From Reyranella sp. (GTDB lineage Bacteria; Pseudomonadota; Alphaproteobacteria; Reyranellales; Reyranellaceae), in NCBI RefSeq assembly GCF_017305915.1, contig NZ_JAFKJN010000036.1, forward strand, positions 1 through 64,000: 64,000 bases of DNA. The letters run 5' to 3'. Each line of letters starts with the position of its first letter. The first letter of the stretch is position 1. The translations under genes were made by a program, and so were the position numbers. Shown here piece after piece: positions 33,105 to 41,809 of the stretch. Under the pieces are notes generated by a model that was not told the origin of the DNA, did no database searches, and saw only the letters and a list, made by a program, of their open reading frames with translations.

Positions 33105-34781
33105 ATGATCGACGGTCAGGTTCCGACCGCGAGCACGCATCGGCGGCGACGTATTTCGCTGATCTGGCTGGTGCCGCTGGTGACCGCGCTGATCGCGGGT
33201 TGGCTGGCGTGGGACACCTTCTCCAAGCGCGGCCCCACCATCACCCTCTCGTTCAACACCGCCGAAGGGCTCCAGGCCGGCCAGTCCCAGCTCAAGTTCC
33301 GCGACGTCACCATGGGCACGGTGAAGGGCATCAGGATCGCGCCCGACCTGTCCAGGGTGCTGGTCACGGTCGAGACGGTCCGCGAGGCGACGCCGCTGCT
33401 GACCGACAAGACGGTCTTCTGGGTGGTCAAGCCGCAGCTCTTCGCGGGCAACGTGCAGGGCCTCGATACGCTGCTGTCCGGCTCCTACATCGGCATGCTG
33501 CCGTCGACCGCGGAGGGCACGCCGCAACGCGAGTTCGTCGGCAGCGAGGATCCGCCGATCCTGCAGACCGCGATTCCCGGCACGACCTTCCAGCTGCGCA
33601 CCAAACGGCTGGGCTCGCTGAGCCTGGGGTCGCCGATCTTCTTCCGCGACCTGGCCGTCGGCACCGTGCTGGGCTGGGACCAGAGCGACCTCGTGAACGG
33701 CGTCACGGTCAGCGCGTTCGTGCGCGCGCCGTTCGACAAGTACGTGCGCGAGGATTCGCTGTTCTGGAATGCGTCGGGCATGTCGCTCAAGTTCGCGTCG
33801 GGCGGCGTCCGCGTGCAGATCGAATCGATGCGCGCCCTGCTGCTCGGCGGCATCGCCTTCGACACGCCGGCCGATTCGAAGGCGGCCGTCGCTACCGCCG
33901 ACCATCGCTTCCCCCTCTACGCCAGCGCCGACGCCGCGCAGTCGGCCGGCTTCGGCCGGCACATGGAGTTCGTGTCGTACTTCACGGGCTCGGTCGCCGG
34001 CCTCGATCCGGGCGCCGAGGTGACCTTCCACGGCCTCAAGATCGGCGAGGTCACCAATGTCGACCTCGTCTACGACCCCAAGAGCGACAAGATCAGGGTC
34101 CCGGTGCATTTCCGCGTCGAGGCGGCGCGGATCGCCAACATTGCCCCGATGCAGGGCATCCCTGCGGGCGCTCTCGCGGCCGAGATGGTGAGACGCGGTC
34201 TGCGCGCCACCCTGCAGGCCCCCAACATGCTCACCGGCTCGAAAGTCGTGGCCCTGGTGCTGATGCCCGAGGCGCCCGCCGCCGAGATGACGCGCGAAGG
34301 CGACACCTTCGTCCTGCCATCGGACGAGGGCGGCGGCTTCGACAGCATCACCCGCGGCGCGTCGGAGCTGTTGTCGAAGATCAACCGCATCGACTTCGAT
34401 GCGATCGGCGCCAACATCGCCAGCGCCGCCAAGGGCCTCGACACTACGATCAACGGGCCGGAGCTGAGGCAGTCCCTGGCGTCGCTCAACGCCACGATGG
34501 CCGACGTGAAGGACCTGGCGCACAAGCTCGACGCCGACGCCGGTCCGGCCCTCAAGCGCCTGCCCGAGATCTCCGCGCAGCTCCAGGACGCGCTGACCCG
34601 GATCGGCCGGCTGGCCGGCTCGCTCAACACCGGATACGGCGACGATTCCCGGTTCAACCGCGACATGACCCGCCTGATGGCGCAGCTCAGCGACACCGCG
34701 CGCTCGTTGCGCACGCTGACCGACCTGCTGTCGCGCAATCCCGAAGCCCTGATCCAGGGCCGCTCCGACAAGGGGAAGTGA
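33105..34781 (+). CDS. pqiB: PqiB-type MCE domain protein
   Basis: 558 residues with one N-terminal transmembrane helix (ISLIWLVPLVTALIAGWLAW) and three MCE domains: about 46-130 (TITLSFNTAEGLQAGQSQLK), 163-245 (LRTKRLGSLSLGSPIFFRD) and 287-370 (YFTGSVAGLDPGAEVTFHGL). The C-terminal part is a long helical region, as expected for the needle-like PqiB tube bridging the inner and outer membranes for lipid transport. GGAGGG precedes the ATG. It is followed by pqiC and pqiA, reversing the pqiABC order of enterobacteria. Confidence 0.9.
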   Translation: MIDGQVPTASTHRRRRISLIWLVPLVTALIAGWLAWDTFSKRGPTITLSFNTAEGLQAGQSQLKFRDVTMGTVKGIRIAPDLSRVLVTVETVREATPLLTDKTVFWVVKPQLFAGNVQGLDTLLSGSYIGMLPSTAEGTPQREFVGSEDPPILQTAIPGTTFQLRTKRLGSLSLGSPIFFRDLAVGTVLGWDQSDLVNGVTVSAFVRAPFDKYVREDSLFWNASGMSLKFASGGVRVQIESMRALLLGGIAFDTPADSKAAVATADHRFPLYASADAAQSAGFGRHMEFVSYFTGSVAGLDPGAEVTFHGLKIGEVTNVDLVYDPKSDKIRVPVHFRVEAARIANIAPMQGIPAGALAAEMVRRGLRATLQAPNMLTGSKVVALVLMPEAPAAEMTREGDTFVLPSDEGGGFDSITRGASELLSKINRIDFDAIGANIASAAKGLDTTINGPELRQSLASLNATMADVKDLAHKLDADAGPALKRLPEISAQLQDALTRIGRLAGSLNTGYGDDSRFNRDMTRLMAQLSDTARSLRTLTDLLSRNPEALIQGRSDKGK

Positions 34782-34783
34782 CG

Positions 34784-35359
34784 ATGCCGATGCCGCTCCG
34801 CCGGCGCGGGTTGATGAGCCTGCTGCCTCCGCTTGCATTGGCCGCCTGTTCCTCGCCGGACCCTGGTCTCTATGTCATTGCCGTGCGGTCGGGACAGGCC
34901 ATGCCGTCGGCGCCGCCGGTCGTGCAACTGCGCGACATCGGCCTGCCGAGCTACCTCGATCGCCGCGAGATCGTGCGCTCGTCGGAGGACTACAAGATCG
35001 GCGTCCGGTCGAACGACTGGTGGGCCGAGCCGCTGGGGTCGATGCTGAGCCGTGTCCTCTCCCTCGAGCTGTCGCAGCGCCTGCCGGGCAGCAACGTCTA
35101 TCGCGAGGGCGGCGCCATCAATGCCGATCCCAACGCCATCGTCGCGGTGAACGTCCAGCGCCTGGACGTCGATCCATCGCGCACCCTGCAGTTGCTGGCC
35201 CAGGTCGCGGTCGAGTTCAACCGGCCGCGCCGCACGGCGTCGCGCACCTTCACGATCGCCAAGCCGGTATCGGCCGCCACGGTCGTGGCCGAGGTCGCCG
35301 CCGCCAGCGACGCGGTGGCCGAGCTGGCCGACGGCATCGCCCAGATGCTGCAGCGATGA
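34784..35359 (+). CDS. pqiC: PqiC-type outer membrane lipoprotein (ABC-type transport auxiliary)
   Basis: 191 residues. The signal ends in lipobox LALAACSS (lipidated Cys). The DUF330/PqiC pattern follows: PPVVQLRDIGLPSYLDRREIV, SNDWWAEPLGSMLSRVLSLEL, and VNVQRLDVDPSRTLQLLAQV. The protein probably docks the PqiB tube at the outer membrane. Starts 2 bp after pqiB and overlaps pqiA (ATGA). Confidence 0.88.
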   Translation: MPMPLRRRGLMSLLPPLALAACSSPDPGLYVIAVRSGQAMPSAPPVVQLRDIGLPSYLDRREIVRSSEDYKIGVRSNDWWAEPLGSMLSRVLSLELSQRLPGSNVYREGGAINADPNAIVAVNVQRLDVDPSRTLQLLAQVAVEFNRPRRTASRTFTIAKPVSAATVVAEVAAASDAVAELADGIAQMLQR

Positions 35360-36672
35360 CCGAGCCGCAGCTGCGCGAGTGCTTCGGCTGCGGCCTGTTC
35401 CAGCTCGTGCCGGCGCTCGGCCCGGACATGCGCTCGAATTGCCTGCGCTGCGGCACGACGCTGCGGCACACGCGCGCCAATTCGCTGGACCATTGCCTGG
35501 CGGTGACGGCGGGCGGCCTGGTCGCCTTCATCGTGCTGTGGACGGCGACTCTGATGCAGGTCTCGCAGGTCGGCATCGTGCATGAGACGAACCTGATGTC
35601 CGGCCCGGCCGAGCTGGTCCGGCATGGGCTATGGCCGTTGGCGCTCGCGGTCGCCTTTACGACGGCGATCGCGCCGTTGGCCATGTTCGCCGGCACGCTC
35701 TACGTGCTGGTCGGTCTGCGGATGAGGCGGCCGCCGCCGGGGCTGGCGCGCGTCTTCCTGTTCGCGCGCAAGATGGGCGTCTGGGCGATGCTCGAGGTGC
35801 TGCTGCTCGGCGTGTTCGTCGCCTACACCAAGCTCGGCGACCTCGTGCATATCGAGGTTGGCCCAGCGGTCTATGCGCTGGGCGCACTCGCCATTCTCAC
35901 GGTGTGGGCCGACAATGCCCTCGACCCCGCCCAGGTCTGGGAGGAGATCGAGCGGCGCGGCCAGTCCCACGATCGTCTGCCGCCGGTGCCGCCGATCGCC
36001 TTCCTGCCGGGGGCGGTGGGCTGCGAGGCCTGCGGGCTGGTCAGCGTGCCGGCCCATGATCGCGCCCGCTGCCCGCGCTGCGGCTCGGCGCTGCATGCGC
36101 GCAAACCCGACGTCATCAACCGCACCTGGGCGTTCGTGATCGCCGGCGCGATCCTCTACATCCCGGCCAACTACTACCCGGTGCTGACCGTCATCCAGAT
36201 GGGGGCGGGGGCGCCCAGCACGATCATGGGCGGCGTCATCGAGCTGCTCGATTCGAAGATGTATCCGCTGGCGCTGCTGGTGTTCTTCGCCAGTATCCTG
36301 GTGCCGGTGTTCAAGCTCGCGGCCCTGACCGCCATGCTGATAACCGCCAAGCTCGCGGCGAGCAACCCGGGGACAGCGCTCTGGCTGCGCGAACGCACGC
36401 GGCTCTACTACATCGTCGCCTGGGTCGGCCGCTGGTCGATGGTCGACATCTTCATGGAATCGCTGCTGGGCGCGCTGGTCCAGTTCGGCGCGGCGGTGAA
36501 CATCGCGCCGGGCATCGGGGCCGTGGCGTTCTGCGCCGTGGTCATCCTGACGATCTTCGCCGCCGAAGGCTTCGACCCGCGCCTGATGTGGGACGCCGCC
36601 GCGCGAAATCCGCATCGGTTGCCGGCCGATCCGGCGATCGAGTCAGAGGGTTCCCTCGCCCAGCGGGCTTGA
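35356..36672 (+). CDS. pqiA: PqiA-type integral membrane protein
   Basis: 438 residues made of two similar halves, each with a zinc-ribbon-like Cys cluster (CFGCGLFQ with CLRCG; CEACGLVS with CPRCGS) followed by four hydrophobic helices. That is the PqiA/YebS architecture, the inner-membrane partner that loads or unloads lipid for the MCE tube. The second half contains the family stretch ILYIPANYYPVLTVIQMG and SMVDIFMESLLGALVQFG. Start overlaps pqiC. Confidence 0.92.
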   Translation: MTEPQLRECFGCGLFQLVPALGPDMRSNCLRCGTTLRHTRANSLDHCLAVTAGGLVAFIVLWTATLMQVSQVGIVHETNLMSGPAELVRHGLWPLALAVAFTTAIAPLAMFAGTLYVLVGLRMRRPPPGLARVFLFARKMGVWAMLEVLLLGVFVAYTKLGDLVHIEVGPAVYALGALAILTVWADNALDPAQVWEEIERRGQSHDRLPPVPPIAFLPGAVGCEACGLVSVPAHDRARCPRCGSALHARKPDVINRTWAFVIAGAILYIPANYYPVLTVIQMGAGAPSTIMGGVIELLDSKMYPLALLVFFASILVPVFKLAALTAMLITAKLAASNPGTALWLRERTRLYYIVAWVGRWSMVDIFMESLLGALVQFGAAVNIAPGIGAVAFCAVVILTIFAAEGFDPRLMWDAAARNPHRLPADPAIESEGSLAQRA

Positions 36673-36704
36673 TAGATTGTCGGCCCTAACACGAGGAACC
36701 GCTC

Positions 36705-37301
36705 ATGAAGCTCGCTTATTCGCCCGCCAGCCCTTACGTCCGCAAGGTCACGGCCTGCGCCATCAAGCGCGGTCTCGACAAGCAGGTCGAGCGGGTGAAG
36801 ATCGGCACGACCGATCCGGAGCTGCTGAAGTACAACGCCCTGTCGAAGGTGCCGACCCTCATCCTCGACGACGGCACGTGCATCTTCGACAGCCCGGTGA
36901 TCTGCGAGTACCTCGACAGCGTCGGCTCGGCGCCCAAGCTGTTCCCGCCGCCCGGCGCGGCGCGCTGGAAGGCGCTGACCCAGGAGGCGCTGGCCGACGG
37001 CATCCTCGACGCCACCCAGCCGCGTCGCCGCGAGGTCGCGCTGCCGCAGGACGAGGGCCGCAAGGGCTACATCGCGCTGCAGCAGGGCAAGGTCGCCCGC
37101 GCGCTCGACGCGTTCGAGGCGCAGGCCGATTCGCTGGGCAACCTCGACACGATCGGCGAGATCACCATCGGCTGCGCCCTGGGCTATCTCGACTTCCGCT
37201 ATCCCCACGAGCCGTGGCGGCCAGGCCATCCCAAGCTCGAGGCGTGGTACGCCAAGGTCGCGACGCTGCCGCCGCTCGCCGACACGATGCCGGTGGGCTG
37301 A
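36705..37301 (+). CDS. Glutathione S-transferase family protein
   Basis: 198 residues. The thioredoxin-like N-domain begins MKLAYSPASPYVRKVTACAI, with Ser in the SPY position typical of bacterial GSTs, followed by the KVPTLILDDGTCIFDSPVI glutathione-binding cis-Pro and ESR-like motif. The C-domain is helical and ends in LEAWYAKVATLPPLADTMP. It lies 25 bp before an HpaB-type monooxygenase and may detoxify products or cleave a thioether there (inference). Confidence 0.88.
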   Translation: MKLAYSPASPYVRKVTACAIKRGLDKQVERVKIGTTDPELLKYNALSKVPTLILDDGTCIFDSPVICEYLDSVGSAPKLFPPPGAARWKALTQEALADGILDATQPRRREVALPQDEGRKGYIALQQGKVARALDAFEAQADSLGNLDTIGEITIGCALGYLDFRYPHEPWRPGHPKLEAWYAKVATLPPLADTMPVG

Positions 37302-37326
37302 GGCCGATTCGGAGAAGGGGGCACCG

Positions 37327-38766
37327 ATGCCGGCACGCACGGGCGAGCAGTTCCTCGAGGGCCTGCGCAAGCCGCGCGCGGTGTGGGTCGACGGCGAGCG
37401 CGTCAGCGACGTCGTCTCCCATCCCAAGCTGTGCGGCGCGGCCCATGCGCTCGCCGAGATCTACGACCTGCAGCACGTCCAGGCCGCGACGTGCCTGATG
37501 CCCGACCCGGAGACCGGCGAGCCGATCCCGGTCAGCCACATGATCCCCAAGTCGCGCGAGGATCTGGCCAAGCGCGGCCGAGCGCTGCGCGCCGTGGCCG
37601 AGTACTCGGTCGGCCTGATGGGCCGTACGCCCGACTACATGAACGTCACCTACGCGGGCTTCGCCGGCCGGCCCGACGAATGGGGCGCGCATGGCAACGA
37701 GGCCGGGGCAGAACGCCTGGTCGCCTACCAGAAGTTCCTGCGTCGGGGCGACATCTCGCTGACCCACACCATCGTCCAGCCGACCGTCGACAAGGCGACC
37801 GGCGATGCGCCGGTCGCCGGCAACGAGCACGCCCTGCGCAAGGTCGGCGACACCGAGCACGGCATCGTGGTGCGCGGGGCGCGGGTGCTGGCGACATTGG
37901 CTCCCTTCGCCGACGAAATAGCGGTCTATCCGGCGGCGCCGCTGCCGCAGGGCTCGGATGACTATGCGCTCTCCTTCTGCATCCCGATGGACACGCCGGG
38001 CCTGAAATTCCTGTGCCGCGACAGCGTGTCGAGCGGCGGCAACCGCTTCGACCATCCGCTGTCCAGCCGCTTCGACGAGCAGGACGCCTTCGTGATCTTC
38101 GACGACGTCGAGGTGCCGCGCGACCGGCTGTTTATCGACTGCAACCTCAAGTCCTACAACGCGGTGATGACCACGAGCTGGCCGCCGAACATCCAGCAGC
38201 AGACCATGATCCGCGCCTCGGTGAAGCTCGACTTCGCGTGGGGCGTGGCGCTGCGCATGGCGGCGGCGATTAACGCCGCCGATCCCGAGACCAACCGGCT
38301 GATCGGCGAGATCTGGAGCTATGCCGAGCTCGCGCGCTCGGCGGTGATCGCGGGCGAGGCCGAAGCGCGCGAATGGCCGAGCGGCCTGTGGACCTGTGCG
38401 CCGGGCCCGATGCACGTGCTGCGCGGCATCCTGCCGATCTGGTTCCCGCGGGTGAACGAGATCCTGCGCCTGATCGGCTCGCACAACCTGTTCGCCACGC
38501 CGACCGCGGCGCAGATGGCCGACCAGGACCTGCGCGGCCTGATCGACCGTTACCTGCCGGGCGCCAAGGGCATGCCGGCGGAGGAACGCATCCGCATCTT
38601 CCGCCTGGCCTGGGATTTCGCCGGCAGCGCGCTCGCCAGCCGCAACGAGCAGTACGAGCGCTTCTACCTGGCGTCGTCGGCCCGCAACATGGCGCGCCAT
38701 CTCGCCTTCACCGACCGCAGCCGTGCGGATCGGTTGGTTGACCGATTCCTCAAGGAGCCGTACTAG
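37327..38766 (+). CDS. 4-hydroxyphenylacetate 3-hydroxylase (HpaB) family flavin monooxygenase
   Basis: 479 residues of the two-component FADH2-dependent oxygenase family (HpaB, PvcC, 4-hydroxybutyryl-CoA dehydratase relatives). Marks: RTGEQFLEGLRKPRAVWVDG at the start, YSVGLMGRTPDYMNVTYAGF, DISLTHTIVQPTVDKATGD, HGIVVRGARVLATLAPFADE, and the DDVEVPRDRLFIDCN segment. The needed flavin reductase is not adjacent. GGAGAAGGGGG lies before the ATG. The GST upstream and ABC importer downstream suggest a transported aromatic or heteroatom compound as substrate (inference). Confidence 0.88.
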   Translation: MPARTGEQFLEGLRKPRAVWVDGERVSDVVSHPKLCGAAHALAEIYDLQHVQAATCLMPDPETGEPIPVSHMIPKSREDLAKRGRALRAVAEYSVGLMGRTPDYMNVTYAGFAGRPDEWGAHGNEAGAERLVAYQKFLRRGDISLTHTIVQPTVDKATGDAPVAGNEHALRKVGDTEHGIVVRGARVLATLAPFADEIAVYPAAPLPQGSDDYALSFCIPMDTPGLKFLCRDSVSSGGNRFDHPLSSRFDEQDAFVIFDDVEVPRDRLFIDCNLKSYNAVMTTSWPPNIQQQTMIRASVKLDFAWGVALRMAAAINAADPETNRLIGEIWSYAELARSAVIAGEAEAREWPSGLWTCAPGPMHVLRGILPIWFPRVNEILRLIGSHNLFATPTAAQMADQDLRGLIDRYLPGAKGMPAEERIRIFRLAWDFAGSALASRNEQYERFYLASSARNMARHLAFTDRSRADRLVDRFLKEPY

Positions 38767-38772
38767 CACACC

Positions 38773-39786
38773 ATGAGCAACTACCGCCTGTCGAGACGTG
38801 CTGCCGGCCTGATGCTGGGCGCTGCCGCCGTCTCTCCCGCCATCGGCCTTCGTCCGGCGCGCGCCCAGACATTGGACAAGTTCAGCTACCAGACCAACTG
38901 GCGCGCCCAGGCCGAGCATGGCGGCTTCTACCAGGCGCTGGCGACCGGCCTCTACAAGGAGGCCGGGCTCGACGTCGAGGTCCGCCAGGGCGGGCCGCAG
39001 CTAGACGTCAACGCGATGCTGCTGGCCGGTCGCGCAGACCTGGTGGAGACCGACGCCTTCCGGGTGTTCAACTTCGCCCGCGACAACGTCCCGGGCCTGG
39101 CGATCGCCGCAATGTTCCAGAAGGATTTGCGCGCCATCCTCTCGCACCCCGGCGTCGGCAACGATTCGCTGGCCGCGCTCAAGGGCAAGCCGATCCTGAT
39201 CGGCGCCGCCGGGCGCACCTCGTTCTGGCAGTGGCTGAAGGCCAGGTACGGCTACACCGACGAGCAGGTGCGACCCTACACCTTCAACCTGGCGCCGTTC
39301 CTGGCCGACAAGCAGATCAGCCAGCAGGGCTTCGTCACCAGCGAGCCCTTCGCCATCCGCCAGGCCGGCGTCGATCCGGTGATCCACCTGCTGGCCGACA
39401 ACGGCTTCGTCAACTATCCCAGCATCTCGATCTGCCTGCCCAAGACCGCGACCGAGCGGAAGGACGTGGTGCAGCGCTTCGTCGACGCCTCGGTCAAGGG
39501 CTGGAAGAGCTACCTGACCGGCGATCCGGCGCCAGCCAACGCGCTGATCAAGCGCGACAACCCCGACATGACCGACGACAAGATCGCCTACGCGATCAAG
39601 GTCATGCGCGACGCCGGCGTGGTCGGCGGCGGCGATGCGGCGAGCCTCGGCATCGGCGCTCTCAACGCGCAGCGCTGGAACGACTTCTACAAGGACATGG
39701 TCGACTGCGGCGCGCTGCCCGGCGGCTGGGACGTCGCCAAGCTGATGACACCTGAGTTCGTGAACAAGAAAGTCGCGATGATCTAG
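38773..39786 (+). CDS. ABC transporter substrate-binding protein, NMT1/SsuA type
   Basis: 337 residues with a twin-arginine-like signal (LSRRAAGLMLGAAAVSPAIG, ending ARA-Q), so it may be exported folded. The binding domain opens FSYQTNWRAQAEHGGFYQAL with GLYKEAGLDVEVRQGGPQLD, the pattern of NMT1/THI5-like and sulfonate-binding proteins. It starts 6 bp after the monooxygenase gene and is followed at once by its ATPase and permease. The ligand could be a pyrimidine, a taurine-like sulfonate or an aromatic acid; no thiamine riboswitch is present upstream. Confidence 0.9.
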   Translation: MSNYRLSRRAAGLMLGAAAVSPAIGLRPARAQTLDKFSYQTNWRAQAEHGGFYQALATGLYKEAGLDVEVRQGGPQLDVNAMLLAGRADLVETDAFRVFNFARDNVPGLAIAAMFQKDLRAILSHPGVGNDSLAALKGKPILIGAAGRTSFWQWLKARYGYTDEQVRPYTFNLAPFLADKQISQQGFVTSEPFAIRQAGVDPVIHLLADNGFVNYPSISICLPKTATERKDVVQRFVDASVKGWKSYLTGDPAPANALIKRDNPDMTDDKIAYAIKVMRDAGVVGGGDAASLGIGALNAQRWNDFYKDMVDCGALPGGWDVAKLMTPEFVNKKVAMI

Positions 39787-40533
39787 GTGGCCGCACCCGT
39801 CGTCACCTGCCGCAACATCAGCAAGCGCTTCGCCAACGGGACTGTGGCGCTGGGCGACGTCGCGCTCGACATCCTTGAGCACGAGTTCCTGTCTCTGCTG
39901 GGGCCGTCCGGCTGCGGCAAGAGCACCTTGCTGCGCCTGATCGCGGGCCTCGGCGATCCCAGCGGCGGCGCCATCGCGTGGCGCGGCCAGCCGTCGCTTT
40001 CCTTCGTCTTCCAGGAACCGACCTTGATGCCGTGGGCGACCGCGCTGTCGAACGTCATGCTGCCGCTGCGGCTGGCGGGCGTGAGCGGCGACGAGCGTCG
40101 CGCGCGGGCAACGGCTGCGCTGGCGCAGGTCGGGCTGGCGGGTTTCGAGAAATCCTATCCGCGCGAGCTGTCGGGCGGCATGAAGATGCGCGTGTCGATC
40201 GCCCGGGCGCTGGTGACGCAGCCCAAGGTGCTGCTGATGGACGAGCCGTTCGCGGCGCTCGACGAGATCACGCGCTTCAGGCTGAACAACGACCTGCTCG
40301 AGCTGTGGCGGCGCGAGGGCTTCACCGTGATCTTCGTCACCCATTCGGTGTTCGAGAGCGCCTTCCTGTCGCAGCGCATCGCCGTCATGAGCGCGCGGCC
40401 GGGCCGCATCGTCGACGAGATCGCCCTCGAGGCGCCGTATCCGCGCACGCCCGAGTACCGCACCTCGGCGCAGAACAACGAGTATTGCCGCCGCGCCTCG
40501 GCCGCGCTCGAGAAGGCGATGGGTCATGGCTGA
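39787..40533 (+). CDS. ABC transporter ATP-binding protein (SsuB/TauB type)
   Basis: 248 residues starting at GTG directly after the upstream stop. Walker A GPSGCGKSTLLRLIAGL, Q-loop FVFQEPTLMPWATAL, signature LSGGMKMRVSIARAL, Walker B VLLMDEPFAALDE and the H-loop TVIFVTHSVFESAFL are all intact. The GTG start sits on the coupled stop/start junction. Energises the permease at 40526. Confidence 0.94.
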   Translation: MAAPVVTCRNISKRFANGTVALGDVALDILEHEFLSLLGPSGCGKSTLLRLIAGLGDPSGGAIAWRGQPSLSFVFQEPTLMPWATALSNVMLPLRLAGVSGDERRARATAALAQVGLAGFEKSYPRELSGGMKMRVSIARALVTQPKVLLMDEPFAALDEITRFRLNNDLLELWRREGFTVIFVTHSVFESAFLSQRIAVMSARPGRIVDEIALEAPYPRTPEYRTSAQNNEYCRRASAALEKAMGHG

Positions 40534-41311
40534 GCGCTGGTCCCGCGTCGTGGCGCCGCTGGTGCTCGGCCTGCTGGCGCTCGGCCTCTGGGAGGGCCTG
40601 GTGCAGGCCTTCGAGATCCCGGCCTACCTGCTGCCCGGGCCGATCCTGATCTTCAGGACCCTGGTCACCGACTGGCGCACGCTGATGGAATCGTGGTGGA
40701 TCACCATGAGCATCTCGCTGGCGGCGCTCGCCGTGGCGGTGGTGCTGGGCGTGGTGCTGGCGCTGCTGTTCGCCAGCTCGAAATGGATCGAGCGCTCGTT
40801 CTTCCCCTACGCGGTGATCCTGCAGGTGACGCCGATCGTGGCGATCGCGCCGCTGATCATCATCTGGGTCAACGACGTCAAGCTGTCGCTGCTGATCTGC
40901 GCCTGGATCGTCGCCTTCTTCCCGATCCTGTCGAACACCACGGTCGGCCTGAATTCGGCCGACCACAATCTGGTCGACCTGTTCCGGCTCTACCGGGCGC
41001 GGTGGTGGCAGACGCTGCTGCACCTCAAGCTGCCGGCGGCGATGCCGTATTTCCTGGCGGGCCTTCGCATCTCGGGCGGCCTGTCGCTGATCGGCGCGGT
41101 GGTCGCCGAGTTCGTCGCCGGCACCGGCGGCACCTCGTCGGGCCTGGCCTACCGCATCCTCGAATCCGGATACCAGCTCCGCATCCCGCGCATGTTCGCG
41201 GCGCTGCTGCTGATCTCGGTCTCGGGCATCCTGCTGTTCCTGGCGCTCAGCCTGCTATCCCACCTCTGTCTCCGGCGCTGGCACGAAAGCGCCATCAAGC
41301 GGGAAGGGTAG
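40526..41311 (+). CDS. ABC transporter permease (SsuC/TauC type)
   Basis: 261 residues, six hydrophobic helices. The cytoplasmic coupling (EAA) loop is FRLYRARWWQTLLHLKLPAA with MPYFLAGLRISGGLSLIGAV, typical of the sulfonate/nitrate/taurine group. An 8-bp overlap with the ATPase gene ensures balanced expression. Last gene of the GST-monooxygenase-importer transcript. Confidence 0.93.
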   Translation: MAERWSRVVAPLVLGLLALGLWEGLVQAFEIPAYLLPGPILIFRTLVTDWRTLMESWWITMSISLAALAVAVVLGVVLALLFASSKWIERSFFPYAVILQVTPIVAIAPLIIIWVNDVKLSLLICAWIVAFFPILSNTTVGLNSADHNLVDLFRLYRARWWQTLLHLKLPAAMPYFLAGLRISGGLSLIGAVVAEFVAGTGGTSSGLAYRILESGYQLRIPRMFAALLLISVSGILLFLALSLLSHLCLRRWHESAIKREG

Positions 41312-41377
41312 TTATCCGCCCTACCGCCGGTGCGGCGATCTGGCTAAAATTCGATGGCATCCGCAACGGAGCGGCCG

Positions 41378-41689
41378 ATGAGTGACGACATCGACGTCCT
41401 GAAACCGGAAACGATCCTCAAGCCCAAGACCGAGCGGCCGCGCCTCTACAAGGTCGTGCTGTTGAACGACGACTACACGCCGCGCGAGTTCGTGGTGCAG
41501 GTGCTGAAGGCTGTCTTCCGCACCACCGAGGATCAGGCCTATCGCATCATGATGACGGCGCATCAGAAGGGTGTCTGCGTCGTGGCGACCTTCACGCGCG
41601 ACGTCGCCGAGAGCAAGGCGACGGAGGGCACCGACATGGGCCGCCAGAAGGGCTATCCGCTCGCCTTCTCGACCGAACCCGAGGAATAA
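41378..41689 (+). CDS. clpS: ATP-dependent Clp protease adaptor ClpS
   Basis: 103 residues. ClpS binds N-degron substrates and hands them to ClpAP. Family marks: PRLYKVVLLNDDYTPREFVV (N-degron pocket Asn-Asp), VLKAVFRTTEDQAYRIMMTA helix, HQKGVCVVATFTRDVAESK with the ClpA-contacting His and Lys. The ATG at 41378 is preferred over 41354 because an ACGGAG sits upstream and the N-tail then has the usual length. clpA, often the next gene, is not here. Confidence 0.93.
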   Translation: MSDDIDVLKPETILKPKTERPRLYKVVLLNDDYTPREFVVQVLKAVFRTTEDQAYRIMMTAHQKGVCVVATFTRDVAESKATEGTDMGRQKGYPLAFSTEPEE

Positions 41690-41768
41690 GCCGGGCGCGT
41701 CTTCCCATGCTCATATGGACCGCGAGGCTGCGGTAGGCCGTGTCGCTCATGCGATCAGGCGCTCGGTC

Positions 41769-41799
41769 GCCGGGCATTGCGCGGCAATCGCCGCCCGGC
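41769..41799. terminator. Hairpin between convergent clpS and aminotransferase genes
   Basis: GCCGGGC (41769-41775) pairs with GCCCGGC (41793-41799) and the interior adds ATTGC/GCAAT. There is no T tract, so it may be a weak two-way terminator or only a foldback. Confidence 0.4.
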
Positions 41800-41809
41800 A
41801 CAAGCCGGT

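Noticed and set aside
31365..34838. A 1157-codon minus-strand open frame
   Set aside because: It is antisense to tctA and pqiB, its product is a low-complexity Arg/His/Gly/Gln mixture without any family, and the plus-strand genes have clear motifs. High GC keeps antisense frames open.
38766..38773. Thiamine (TPP) riboswitch before the NMT1-type importer
   Set aside because: Only 6 bp separate the monooxygenase stop from the binding protein start, and no THI-box-like sequence is found upstream of the GST gene.
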